From contig DDIS01000147.1 of NCBI GenBank assembly GCA_002338615.1, forward strand, positions 1 through 18,354: a stretch of DNA of 18,354 nucleotides, written 5' to 3'. The notes beneath the pieces were generated by a model, which was given only the letters and a program-made list of their open reading frames with translations, was not told the DNA's origin and made no database searches. Both the position numbers and the translations under genes were made by a program. The stretch comes from Proteobacteria bacterium UBA1844. GTDB lineage: Bacteria > Pseudomonadota > Gammaproteobacteria > Steroidobacterales > Woeseiaceae. This document shows, in pieces, positions 6,114 through 12,641 of the stretch (position 1 is the first letter of the stretch; every line of letters begins with the position of its first letter).

Positions 6114-6486
6114 ACTGTGGTGCTCCTTGTCTTATCTGTGTCCTTTGTCGCAGCCACCGAAGACGTGCCTCAGCGACCGATTCGTTGTCGATTGGGTATT
6201 CGAAGTTAACGTCCCGGTAACCTATCTTGGCGAACCACTGATACTCAGTATTTAGGTTCACGCGATCTTCGTGCCAAGGCTCCTGAGCGAGCGCGTATTC
6301 GAGATGGCTGATCTCTGCCAGACGTTCAGGCCGTCGATACCTGTCCTTATGCTTGCGGCAGCAATCTCGGCAGTACACGTCCTTGCGGTCGCGAGTGGTG
6401 GCCTTGTTGTTATAGCCCGAGAACTGCTTCATGACCTTGCAGTCCGGGCATCGCTTCTGACGCTCGACAGCGGCTACGCTGCCCAT
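6100..6486 (-). CDS. 128-aa zinc-finger protein
   Basis: The N-terminal finger is C13-x2-C16 ... C39-x2-C42 (CPDC and CRDC, with an extra Cys43), followed by a basic helix KHKDRYRRPERL. This is the 'CPxC...F...CxxC...YR' pattern common at the start of phage zinc-finger proteins, including endonuclease VII relatives. The C-terminal 75 residues contain WF and RLRWLRQRTQIRQ but no clear nuclease residues. Its start overlaps the preceding gene by 13 bases. The cysteine layout matches the protein at 641-985, although the rest differs. A DNA-binding accessory role is inferred. Confidence 0.65.
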   Translation of the reverse strand: MGSVAAVERQKRCPDCKVMKQFSGYNNKATTRDRKDVYCRDCCRKHKDRYRRPERLAEISHLEYALAQEPWHEDRVNLNTEYQWFAKIGYRDVNFEYPIDNESVAEARLRWLRQRTQIRQGAPQYERR

Positions 6487-6719
6487 CGTTTTGACGGGCG
6501 CTCACCGTACACGCCAAGTTGCTTCAGTAAGCGAGAGGTCATTGCTGTGCTCCACTGACCACGTCCCGAGGGAGTGTTGAGCCGGTATGAGTTCAGGGAG
6601 TCCGTAATCTGGGCAATGGTCAGGTGAGATATACGCTCAACGAACCATCGGTATGACTCGGCACGCTCAGCGGAGCGGCGCTTCATAGCGGCTACGGCAT
6701 TGGTGTTGTCTTGAAACAT
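6474..6719 (-). CDS. 81-aa stand-alone recombinase-type DNA-binding module
   Basis: The product begins MFQDNTNAVAAMKRRSAERA. Residues about 32-70 read LTIAQITDSLNSYRLNTPSG then QWSTAMTSRLLKQLG. This is the pattern of the DNA-binding 'recombinase' segment of serine recombinases (helix, LN-x-x-x-x-TPxG, W[ST], helix). The C-terminus of the serine recombinase in this element (7817-8485) has a similar run. The resolvase catalytic domain is absent. The gene is the first after the repeat-rich non-coding region 6720-7402, so it may bind there, as an autoregulator, accessory factor or competitor of the recombinase. AGGAC before the ATG is a fair ribosome binding site. Confidence 0.6.
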   Translation of the reverse strand: MFQDNTNAVAAMKRRSAERAESYRWFVERISHLTIAQITDSLNSYRLNTPSGRGQWSTAMTSRLLKQLGVYGERPSKRWAA

Positions 6720-6798
6720 GATTGATGTCCTGTGGGGTTGTATTGGAGGTGACGCAATATCGGGAACGTCGGCGAAAAGTTCGTCGAACTTCTGTAGC

Positions 6799-7175
6799 GG
6801 GTGTCCACTGAATGCGTCTTAATTAATCGTCGGCGAACGTGTCGCTAACGTGCAGATTCCGAGTGGACACCTGAAGGACTGTTCCGGGCGGCTGATTCGG
6901 CGGCCGTAGACTGTCGTGGGTGTCTGCAGGGGATACCGGTTATTCCAAGGTGCTGATTCGACGGCTGTAGAATGTAGTGGGTGTCTGCTAGAGGTGCCGG
7001 TTATTCCGAGCCGTGGCGACCAAGGAATGTATAGCTGGGTGTCCTTGAATGTCCCCACAGTTATCCATGCGGCCTCCAGCAGTTGTTGAGAATAGTTCTC
7101 AGATCACTGTTCTGAGTGCCATCTGGAGATCAGATTCCGGGTCGTCGAACCTGCCTGATTGGTACGCGGGGTGTC
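6799..7175 (+). repeat. Iteron-like GGGTGTC direct repeats
   Basis: GGGTGTC lies at 6799-6805, 6918-6924, 6979-6985, 7037-7043 and 7169-7175, all in the same orientation. Spacings of 119, 61, 58 and 132 bp are near multiples of 60 bp. Three copies continue with C (GGGTGTCC) and two with TGC. An inverted copy, AGTGGACACC at 6862-6871, pairs perfectly with GGTGTCCACT at 6800-6809. On the minus strand each unit is preceded by an AT-rich GGAATAAC-type segment. They look like binding sites for one protein. Confidence 0.65.
6891..7012. repeat. Tandem duplication of a 61-bp unit
   Basis: Units 6891-6951 and 6952-7012 share GCTGATTCG at the start, GTGGGTGTCTGC in the middle and CCGGTTATTCC near the end, with roughly 80% identity and no length change. 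A degenerate partial third unit (ATAATTCCAAGCTGTTGATT, about 7188-7207) suggests older expansion of the array. Confidence 0.7.
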
Positions 7176-7317
7176 CTTGAGTGTTCTATAATTCCAAGCT
7201 GTTGATTTACTTGAAGTCAGCTGAAGGTCGATTTTGAGTGATTTGGAGGATAACTGGAGGTCAATTTTAGTCTGTGATTTTGGTGGCACTGTGGACAGGA
7301 TGTCCTAAGGTGGGGAA

Positions 7318-7399
7318 GATGCGCTCAGCGCATCGCGGGTGTGGTAGCCCGCTTCGCGTCAGAAGCCGACCGGGAACTTCATGTCACCAGGTCGGCTTC
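7318..7399. terminator. Three consecutive hairpins past the regulator gene
   Basis: Perfect stems are GATGCGC/GCGCATC (7318-7324, 7328-7334), GCGGG/CCCGC (7335-7339, 7348-7352) and a 10-bp GAAGCCGACC/GGTCGGCTTC (7362-7371, 7390-7399). The last lies four bases beyond the stop of the regulator gene. On the plus strand GTTTCATTC follows it; on the minus strand TTCCCC follows the innermost hairpin. They may terminate transcription from one or both sides, or be a small structured RNA or a recombination site. Confidence 0.45.
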
Positions 7400-7402
7400 G
7401 TT

Positions 7403-7663
7403 TCATTCGCCGTATGTTTGGCGTTGTCGACCGACTGGGAGTCGATCTACAAGTCGGTACTGAGGGTGCTTGTCGGAAAGCAGCAATAGAAGCTGCCAAG
7501 TCGACCCGGACATGGGCCTGTGGCTCGCTCCATCCATCATGTTCTTCTTCATCCCCGACTCGGACACTCCGAGCAACGCTGCCAGCTCAGCCTGAGTGAT
7601 GCCTGAACGGGTCTGAAGCTCGCTGACGATCTTCTTCACGTTCTTCGCTGTAGGTGTCAACAT
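7403..7663 (-). CDS. Cro/CI-type (XRE) transcriptional regulator, 86 aa
   Basis: A helix-turn-helix spans about residues 22-42, ITQAELAALLGVSESGMKKN, in the classic Cro/CI arrangement (Q-x-ELA-x-LLGVS-x-S-x-x-K). A second hydrophobic stretch WQLLLLLSDKHP follows. There is no C-terminal peptidase or dimer domain, so it is Cro-sized rather than CI-sized. GGAG eight bases before the ATG supports the start. It lies directly next to the repeat-rich control region and likely binds operators in this element. No divergent repressor gene is present beside it, which is unusual for a lambdoid switch. Confidence 0.8.
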   Translation of the reverse strand: MLTPTAKNVKKIVSELQTRSGITQAELAALLGVSESGMKKNMMDGASHRPMSGSTWQLLLLLSDKHPQYRLVDRLPVGRQRQTYGE

Positions 7664-7816
7664 GGCTTAGCTCCAAGGCTCGTGCGGCAGAGATTACGTC
7701 AGCTGCCTTATCAAGCCAACCGGTAAGTATCCACAGGCAATGACGTGTGCTGATGGTGGGAAGATCCCGGGCGACGGGCGAGACACGCTACGTGCATGAA
7801 CACCGCAGCCCGCCTG

Positions 7817-8485
7817 TCAGACAAGTTCCAGCCGTTTCATTAGCCGTCCTACGTTGTTGTGCGTCCATGGCGAGCCGTAAGGTGGGCTTACCATGCCACG
7901 ATTCAGCTCTCGGGCGATGGCCCGGAAACTCAAACCCGAGAACTTCGCCAATACGGCACGGTACCTCTCGGCCACTTCGAGTGCTCGCTGACGTTGCACT
8001 TCACGTCCACGTATAGCTCCGACCTTCAGGTTCTCCAAGTTACCCAGCGGTTCACCTCTCGCCTTCTTCGCGGCAAGTGCTGCCTTGGTGCGCTCGCTTA
8101 TTTTGCGGCGCTCCTCCTCGTTGAACTCGGCCTTTAGTCCAAGCATAAGGTTTCCCGCATCTGGGCCACTGTCGGCGTCCTCGAAGCTTACCCCGCTCCG
8201 CATCAGTTGCTTGACCAGCAGTGAGTCACGAGACAGTCGACACAGCTTCGCCACAATGACCGTAAGTCCCTGCTTCTTAGCGTCAGTGAGTGCGGCATCA
8301 AGTAACGGTCGTTGGTCACGCGGTAGCTTGCCGGATGCGACCTCGAAGTCGACTCGCAGCATCGTATGCCCATACACCGCACAGTACCGCTCGATTGCTT
8401 GTTGTTGAGCTTCAAGCCCAAGGCCGCTACTGCCTTGAGCCTTGGTACTTACTCGGCAGTACCCGATCACGATTCTATTTGTCAT
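7817..8485 (-). CDS. Small serine recombinase (resolvase/invertase family), 222 aa
   Basis: The start is ATG 8485 with GGAG seven bases upstream; an in-frame GTG nine bases earlier overlaps that ribosome binding site. The N-terminal resolvase domain begins MTNRIVIGYCRVSTKAQGSS with catalytic Ser13 in YCRVST. Arg59, Arg83 and Arg86 (CRLSRD) match conserved active-site arginines. The long E-helix FNEEERRKISERTKAALAAK and a C-terminal helix-turn-helix (about 185-220) complete a small recombinase. It lacks the large C-terminal domains of phage serine integrases, so multimer resolution or local inversion is more likely than integration, which the tyrosine recombinase would perform. I could not find a clear pair of invertible crossover sites. 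The repeat region 6720-7402 is a candidate res site. Confidence 0.9.
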   Translation of the reverse strand: MTNRIVIGYCRVSTKAQGSSGLGLEAQQQAIERYCAVYGHTMLRVDFEVASGKLPRDQRPLLDAALTDAKKQGLTVIVAKLCRLSRDSLLVKQLMRSGVSFEDADSGPDAGNLMLGLKAEFNEEERRKISERTKAALAAKKARGEPLGNLENLKVGAIRGREVQRQRALEVAERYRAVLAKFSGLSFRAIARELNRGMVSPPYGSPWTHNNVGRLMKRLELV

Positions 8486-8627
8486 CTTCGTCACTCCAGT
8501 ATCTGCGGGACGGTGTACATCTGTCGCCCCTCCGCAGTAAGTTGATCAGTCGCCATGCACCGATGGCAATGAAGCAGCCAGCCGATGCAAGCGTCAATTC
8601 GATCATGAACACGGTCAGTGTGGTCAT
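8475..8627 (-). CDS. 50-aa single-TM membrane protein
   Basis: ATG 8627 follows CAGGAG about nine bases upstream, and the frame upstream of it looks non-coding. The product begins MTTLTVFMIELTLASAGCFI. One TM helix (about 5-30) is followed by a basic then acidic cytoplasmic tail (RRGDRC ... YWSDEDDK). It overlaps the lipoprotein gene upstream by ATGA (8624-8627) and the recombinase start downstream by 11 bases. The pairing with a small lipoprotein resembles phage spanin or superinfection-exclusion gene pairs in layout only. The sequence is too short to assign. Confidence 0.6.
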   Translation of the reverse strand: MTTLTVFMIELTLASAGCFIAIGAWRLINLLRRGDRCTPSRRYWSDEDDK

Positions 8628-8854
8628 GACGGAAAACTCCTGCAGACGTGCCGATGCAGTATTGGATACTCCCACAGCCCCATCAGAAGCGTGGCACGTT
8701 CCCGGCACTTACGTAGCTCCGTGTGTTCGGACACGAGTGAGTAGTTGCCGCTCAGGTCAACTTCCTCGTAAAGGCCATACTTGTGTTTGCATTTGCCACA
8801 ACCAACGATTACCAGTAGCGCCGCAAGCACCGTTGTCCAAGTAAGTATTCTCAT
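8624..8854 (-). CDS. 76-aa lipoprotein
   Basis: The product begins MRILTWTTVLAALLVIVGCG, a type II signal peptide with lipobox IVGC and lipidated Cys19. The mature part is about 57 residues, charged, with two more cysteines that could pair. GGAG precedes the ATG at 8854. Start and stop each overlap the neighbouring genes by four bases, so the three genes 8851-9042, 8624-8854 and 8475-8627 are translationally coupled. Small lipoproteins of mobile elements often block superinfection or entry, but no specific family is recognised. Confidence 0.7.
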   Translation of the reverse strand: MRILTWTTVLAALLVIVGCGKCKHKYGLYEEVDLSGNYSLVSEHTELRKCRERATLLMGLWEYPILHRHVCRSFPS

Positions 8855-9042
8855 GTCGAATCTCCGTCACCATATACAGCAACCACGCTCGCATCGACGT
8901 GGTCGGTGTAGTCCATCTCGAAGCGCCCGTCGATCTCACCTAATAATGTGTCGATCCTGTAAAGCGCGCCCATCGCATCAAGCTCGTGGTTGATGCATCT
9001 GCGAATCGCGTCGCGTATTTGATTTATCAGTGATAACTTCAT
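8851..9042 (-). CDS. 63-aa acidic hypothetical protein
   Basis: ATG 9042 follows GAGGA about eight bases upstream. The product begins MKLSLINQIRDAIRRCINHE. The N-terminal half is helical (IRDAIRRCINHELDAMGALYRIDTLL has heptad-like hydrophobics) and the C-terminal half is acidic (EMDYTDHVDASV). No motif is recognised. It overlaps the lipoprotein start by four bases and lies 94 bp after the ArdC-like gene, a gap with no visible structure. Confidence 0.6.
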   Translation of the reverse strand: MKLSLINQIRDAIRRCINHELDAMGALYRIDTLLGEIDGRFEMDYTDHVDASVVAVYGDGDST

Positions 9043-9136
9043 GTCATGTCCTCGTTTCGTGGTAGCGGAGTTGTTGGCAGTAAAAAGAAAGTACAGTCAC
9101 GTAGATAGATGCCGGGTCTTGCCTTACATGCGGGTG

Positions 9137-10048
9137 TTATGCTGCTTCAGCCCATTCCGCAGCAGCGGTAATGTCGAGCCGTTCAAGCAGATAGTCGACT
9201 GCCTTCTGCGACATACTGGCGGCACTCATTATTGCCTTTGGATCATCCTTGAGTACCCGTAGCCATGACTTGATGTAGCTGGCATGGTTCGGCAGTTCCA
9301 TGTCGATCCCCAGCGCAGCCTGTATGTAGCAGCTTCCGAGTTCGGCTATGAGTTCCTCGAACGCATACGCCTCGGTGCCGAAACGTCCCTTCAGGTCACG
9401 ATCACATCGGCTCTTGTGGCCGGTGGCATGTGTTGCCTCATGCAGCAGTGTTGCCCGATAGACAACTTCGGAGTTGAACGCATTAGTCGGTGGCATCCTG
9501 ATCAGGTCACAGCTCGGTGAATAACACGCTCTGTCGCCACCATGCTTGATCTCGATCTCAAGTGCAGCGGATACGGCTTCACCCAGTGCGTCACCTGTAG
9601 CAATCTCCTCGGGAAGCTCCAGCACCTTGTGGCCCTTCAACTTGGCAAGTGCATCGCCCCGGCATTGATCCAAGTTCATCACGCGGTAACTCTTGGCCCA
9701 CATGAAAGTTTTGGTCTCTGTTCCACCGTCATCGGTCTCAACTTCACGTTTGCTCTTGCTCCAGAACACAACCTCGCATGTCTTAGCACCCTTGAAGTCA
9801 AGCTCCAGTTCCTTTGCCTTGTTCGGCGTGACCCAGCCAGTGCTTGTAAATCCTTGCTCCTCAGCTTCCATCATGAGCAGCCATACGTTGATGCCTCGGT
9901 ATGCTCTCCCGGTAACCGCGTTATGCGGCATACCATACGCAGCGCTGTTACCCTCGCTCCAGCCCTTGCGCCACGGCAACGTGCCCGCCTCCAGCGCTTT
10001 GACGATACGGTCGGTAATCCTTTGGTACAGCTTGTTGGTTGCAGTCAT
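9137..10048 (-). CDS. ardC: ArdC-like antirestriction protein, 303 aa
   Basis: The ATG at 10048 has GGGAGG seven bases upstream. The N-terminal ArdC domain (about 5-125) shows LYQRITDRIVKALEAGTLPW, NAVTGRAYRGINVWLL and GFTSTGWVTPNKAKEL, typical of this single-stranded-DNA-binding domain. The C-terminal zincin-like domain carries HEATH (203-207), an HExxH metal site, and a downstream FEELIAELG that should provide the third ligand. ArdC proteins protect incoming plasmid or element DNA from host restriction, and the length is typical. The preceding tiny gene stops two bases before its ATG, so the two are co-translated. Presence of ardC points to entry of the element as naked or single-stranded DNA at some stage. 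Confidence 0.92.
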   Translation of the reverse strand: MTATNKLYQRITDRIVKALEAGTLPWRKGWSEGNSAAYGMPHNAVTGRAYRGINVWLLMMEAEEQGFTSTGWVTPNKAKELELDFKGAKTCEVVFWSKSKREVETDDGGTETKTFMWAKSYRVMNLDQCRGDALAKLKGHKVLELPEEIATGDALGEAVSAALEIEIKHGGDRACYSPSCDLIRMPPTNAFNSEVVYRATLLHEATHATGHKSRCDRDLKGRFGTEAYAFEELIAELGSCYIQAALGIDMELPNHASYIKSWLRVLKDDPKAIMSAASMSQKAVDYLLERLDITAAAEWAEAA

Positions 10049-10049
10049 C

Positions 10050-10211
10050 TCAGCCTCCCTGCACTGCCGCCATGCGGCGCGCATTCTCTGCCCTAAGGTC
10101 ACGGGCGTTTTGGTCTTGAGTCATCTGGATGCGCCAGTCCATCTCGGCGTAACGCTCCTCACGTTCGGCACAAATCTGCGCAGCTGCGCGGGCTTGGTAC
10201 TTGGTCATCAT
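10050..10211 (-). CDS. 53-aa charged helical protein, upstream of ardC
   Basis: Two adjacent ATGs (10211 and 10208) follow GGAGAGAC. The product begins MMTKYQARAAAQICAEREER and is a single amphipathic, strongly charged helix ending MAAVQGG. Its stop codon is separated from the ardC start by one base (TGA-G-ATG), and the ardC Shine-Dalgarno lies inside its last codons. This indicates coupled translation. No domain is recognised. Confidence 0.65.
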   Translation of the reverse strand: MMTKYQARAAAQICAEREERYAEMDWRIQMTQDQNARDLRAENARRMAAVQGG

Positions 10212-10281
10212 GTCTCTCCGTTGTGGTAGTGGAGGTGGTGCGGTGTGTTACTGAATCCTCTGGGATAAGTGCGACCGAATT

Positions 10282-10491
10282 TCAGGCCGCGATTCTGAAC
10301 ATCTCGGCGTGCAGGTCTTCGAGTGCGGCGGCGTAGTCCTGTACGTTCAACTCACAGGGCGTACCTGGGAAGCGGTTTGCGGTATAGCTCATTGCGTCAC
10401 TTTCATCATCAGCATCGACCTCAAGCAGCATCTCAGCGTGGGTCAAGTGCCATGTGTGTGCAGAAATCTGAGTCAGTGTCATCATGGTCAT
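10282..10491 (-). CDS. 69-aa acidic hypothetical protein
   Basis: ATG 10491 is chosen because CCGGAG lies six bases upstream; two further ATGs follow within four codons. The product begins MTMMTLTQISAHTWHLTHAE and is acidic (VDADDESDAM), with a C-terminal helix DYAAALEDLHAEMFRIAA. The spread of His and acidic residues is notable, but no family is recognised. It is the most upstream gene of the long leftward series that I can support. It is preceded by the third ATTGATC hairpin. Confidence 0.6.
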   Translation of the reverse strand: MTMMTLTQISAHTWHLTHAEMLLEVDADDESDAMSYTANRFPGTPCELNVQDYAAALEDLHAEMFRIAA

Positions 10492-10524
10492 GTACTCCGG
10501 TACGTGTGGTAGATCCGGTGTGTG

Positions 10525-10567
10525 GGCTTGGTGGTGCCCACGGATCAATCATGGGCACTAACAAACC
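10525..10567 (-). ncRNA. Leader hairpin 3 with ATTGATC loop
   Basis: In plus coordinates 10525-10540 pairs with 10552-10567: a perfect 7-bp inner stem GTGCCCA/TGGGCAC, then a longer stem with two mismatches and one G-U. The 11-nt loop on the mRNA strand reads TGATTGATCCG. It lies 27 nt upstream of the Shine-Dalgarno of gene 10282-10491, so unlike leaders 1 and 2 it does not cover the ribosome binding site. An alternative partner exists: 10546-10559 matches the reverse complement of 10661-10674 with one mismatch, so two folds could compete. Confidence 0.55.
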
Positions 10568-11992
10568 TGCGAACGGTAGTCCTTCCAGCATCTCTCGATG
10601 GCTTACGGCTTGGCGTTCGGCTCGCGTGGTCGTCGGCGCCTGCATGATTCATGTGCACCCAGTGCCCATGATGGTAGTAACGGCTCAATGCGTACGGTCA
10701 TTCATGGTCTTGGGTTCACACGTCACAGCGGCAGGCGCTTGTGTGTGTGGTTACACAGGGCGCGCATGCACTTGCCTGTGATAGCCGCCTTTTTCGGGTG
10801 CGGTAGTTCCAGTCGACCGTGCAAGTCACTCTCATGACGCGGTCGGGACATGTTCCCGGCTGAGATGCGCACCCTGTGGTGCGGCTGCCTAGCGTTCGCA
10901 GTGTCAGCTGCTTAATCCCGTTCGGCTTTGATCCCGGCTGATCGGTGGGAGGGCTGTGAGGCGTGCTGCCCGTCGATCTGGGCGCAACCTTGACAGTACC
11001 CTCAGTCACCGTCAACTAGTTTCTCATAATCGGGCTGTTAACTCGGGCCATAACCGTTACTTTGCATTGGATACAGCACGGAGAATAATTATTACGGCAT
11101 GTCTCAATGTACCCTGTGTCTCCGTCCTTGCCGCTCCCATCGGATACTGGCCTAATGTACCGCGTTGCGGGCATGCGGGTAACCTTGACGCGCACACGCG
11201 GGCACACGTGCACGGGCGCGACGTAGAACCGCGTAATTACTTATCGCGGTACCTTGGCGCGCCTGCGAGTGCGTACGTGGGTGGGCGCGTTGGTATGTCT
11301 TGGCGGGCAGCGGGCTGCAGGTCGGCTTTGAGTGGACTACCAGGCTCACATACGCGCCACTTGGCACCAAGTCGGTAAAAACAGATACGGTCGGAAGGGC
11401 GGCAATGCTACCGGGCGTGGGCTTGCGAGTACCTGCGCGTTGACTCCGGGCACGCGTGCGGTGATATGTGCGGGCGTGGGTATGGGCCGGGCGCTGCGTG
11501 CAGTGGGCTTGAGGTCAACCTGCAGTTACTATCGGGCGCGTGCGTTGGTTGGCTTGTGGCCTGTGGTTGCTGGGTTGGAGCGGTACTGAACCACCGTCGG
11601 CAGATGATCCACCTTGGCTACAGCCACCGCGAGGCCGTGCATGAAGTAACTACCGCACGCACTCGCAGTCAACTGACGGGCGCACTCGCCTGCCTGTGCC
11701 GGGCACCCCACCGGGGGAAGCGGGACGGTGTGTACGTAAAGTCAGTACCTCGGAAAATCTCGGCTAATGTTTTGGTCTCTGTAAGTGACTCCAAGCCAAC
11801 TCCCAGTCAACCATCAGTCCTCCGCACGTACGGTCACGGGTGGAGTCGTTGGGTCAACTTGAAGCCCAGAGTGGGCCACCGCTTGTGTCCTGCCAGCAGC
11901 CTCACAGAAGCTGTCACGGGTATTTTAAAATAGGTCACTCAGGGATCTGCTATAGGCAACTTTAAGCTGACCCGCAGTTGAGCACTGGCCAC
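10568..11992. other. 1.4-kb gene-poor, G-rich structured region
   Basis: I find no convincing protein gene here: frames of 65-155 codons exist on both strands but lack ribosome binding sites, recognisable motifs and ordinary amino-acid composition. The plus strand is strongly G-skewed in the middle (27 G against 12 C in 11281-11340 by hand count), with recurrent GGGCGTGGG and GGGCGCG. Short perfect hairpins and palindromes are frequent: CGCACC-CTGT-GGTGCG (10868-10883), ACCGCG/CGCGGT (11228-11250), ACTTGG-CA-CCAAGT (11359-11372), AATAATTATT (11084-11093), TATTTTAAAATA (11921-11932). It may be an origin, a long structured RNA, the control region of the leftward operon, or decayed sequence. Confidence 0.5.
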
Positions 11993-12370
11993 TTAGATCA
12001 CTGAACAGGTTCCAAAGTACTGGCTAGCAATAATGTCTCCGAACATTATCGTGTTCCGGCTATGCACCGTCGCACCACTTTTGACGATGGACGTCGTCAT
12101 CACGTTTCCGGCATCGGTGACTTCGATGAACGATATACCGTCACTGCCTGAGATCGGCGTTACTTCATTCGATCCGTTGTTGCCCACCATATAAGCCTTG
12201 CCATTATCTTCGTCGATCACAAAAGACAACTTGAACTCATTGTCTATCGAATGCTTCCCGCCTTTATTGTCATTGTAGAACTCATAGATACAAGTAAACG
12301 TTATGGTTCCCGCTTTCGCGTCTGACAATGGAATCAGAGCAGTGAATATAAGAACAATAATTCTCAACAC
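11993..12370 (-). CDS. 125-aa secreted (periplasmic) protein
   Basis: The GTG at 12370 is chosen because AGGGAG sits six bases upstream and a signal peptide follows at once: (M)LRIIVLIFTALIPLSDAKA, with predicted cleavage AKA|GT. The mature protein of about 105 residues has TFTCIYEFYND near its start and QYFGTCSVI at its end, suggesting one disulfide between the first and last strands. It is beta-rich (FKLSFVIDED, AYMVGNNGSNEV). I recall similar small secreted proteins of unknown function in Alphaproteobacteria. The gene is divergent from the 303-aa protein gene, with a 271-bp spacer that includes AGTACGTACT (12521-12530). The function is unknown; it is probably cargo. Confidence 0.7.
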   Translation of the reverse strand: MLRIIVLIFTALIPLSDAKAGTITFTCIYEFYNDNKGGKHSIDNEFKLSFVIDEDNGKAYMVGNNGSNEVTPISGSDGISFIEVTDAGNVMTTSIVKSGATVHSRNTIMFGDIIASQYFGTCSVI

Positions 12371-12641
12371 GATTGTCTCCCTGATAGATTCAAAGAGCCT
12401 GCGCCAAATATCGAGAGTCTGCGCGAGGCGACCTGTAGCCATCTCGGTTGATTCAAATCGTAACATCTACACCGCTGGTTTGGGGCACTTACACGGAGTC
12501 TTTCGCAGTCAAAGCGAACGAGTACGTACTACTCAGCGCCCGAGACCTAGATAAGCCCGCACGTTCGCCAAGTTGTACTGGTCATCAAAACGTGATCGAA
12601 GTGAAAACATGCGGTAACCTTGCAGCTGACTGGGGGATGTG

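Larger units (their letters stand above)
6720..7402. other. Non-coding repeat-rich control region (candidate origin or recombination site)
   Basis: This 683-bp region between two leftward genes has no credible gene. The two short leftward frames across it (6819-7058, 7104-7289) are translations of the DNA repeats. It contains five direct copies of GGGTGTC, one inverted copy, a 61-bp tandem duplication, CTCAGA/TCTGAG (about 7099-7115) with a 7-nt spacer, a partial DnaA-box-like TTATCCATG (7061-7069), and three successive hairpins at its right end. It is bordered by a regulator, a recombinase-like DNA-binding module and, further out, the serine recombinase. A replication origin with iterons and a res-type site are both plausible. 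Confidence 0.6.

Noticed and set aside
6799..7175. CRISPR array
   Set aside because: Repeats are only about 7-12 bp conserved with uneven spacing and partly similar spacers, and no cas genes are present.
6819..7289. Two leftward frames of 79 and 61 codons, the second with an internal IDLQL repeat
   Set aside because: They translate the DNA direct repeats, lack good ribosome binding sites and resemble no protein; the repeats are better explained as binding sites.
7727..7735. DnaA box GTATCCACA near the regulator gene
   Set aside because: A single 8/9 match without a cluster is expected by chance. The TTATCCATG at 7061-7069 is an even weaker match and is mentioned only as context.
7817..8485. 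Serine recombinase acting as a DNA invertase on a visible invertible segment
   Set aside because: I could not find a convincing pair of inverted crossover sites flanking a promoter or coding segment.
8475..8854. Rz/Rz1-type spanin pair
   Set aside because: A lipoprotein and a single-TM protein are adjacent, but the TM protein has only 50 residues and no long periplasmic coiled coil, and no endolysin or holin is nearby.
10716..11015. Leftward 99-codon frame, Thr/Ser/Cys-rich
   Set aside because: It begins at TTG without a ribosome binding site and has low-complexity composition; not supported as a gene.
10956..11933. Rightward frames of 140, 85 and 155 codons in the G-rich region
   Set aside because: Overlapping frames, odd composition (many Arg, Cys, Gly), no Shine-Dalgarno and no recognisable motif; long stop-free runs are expected by chance in GC-rich DNA.
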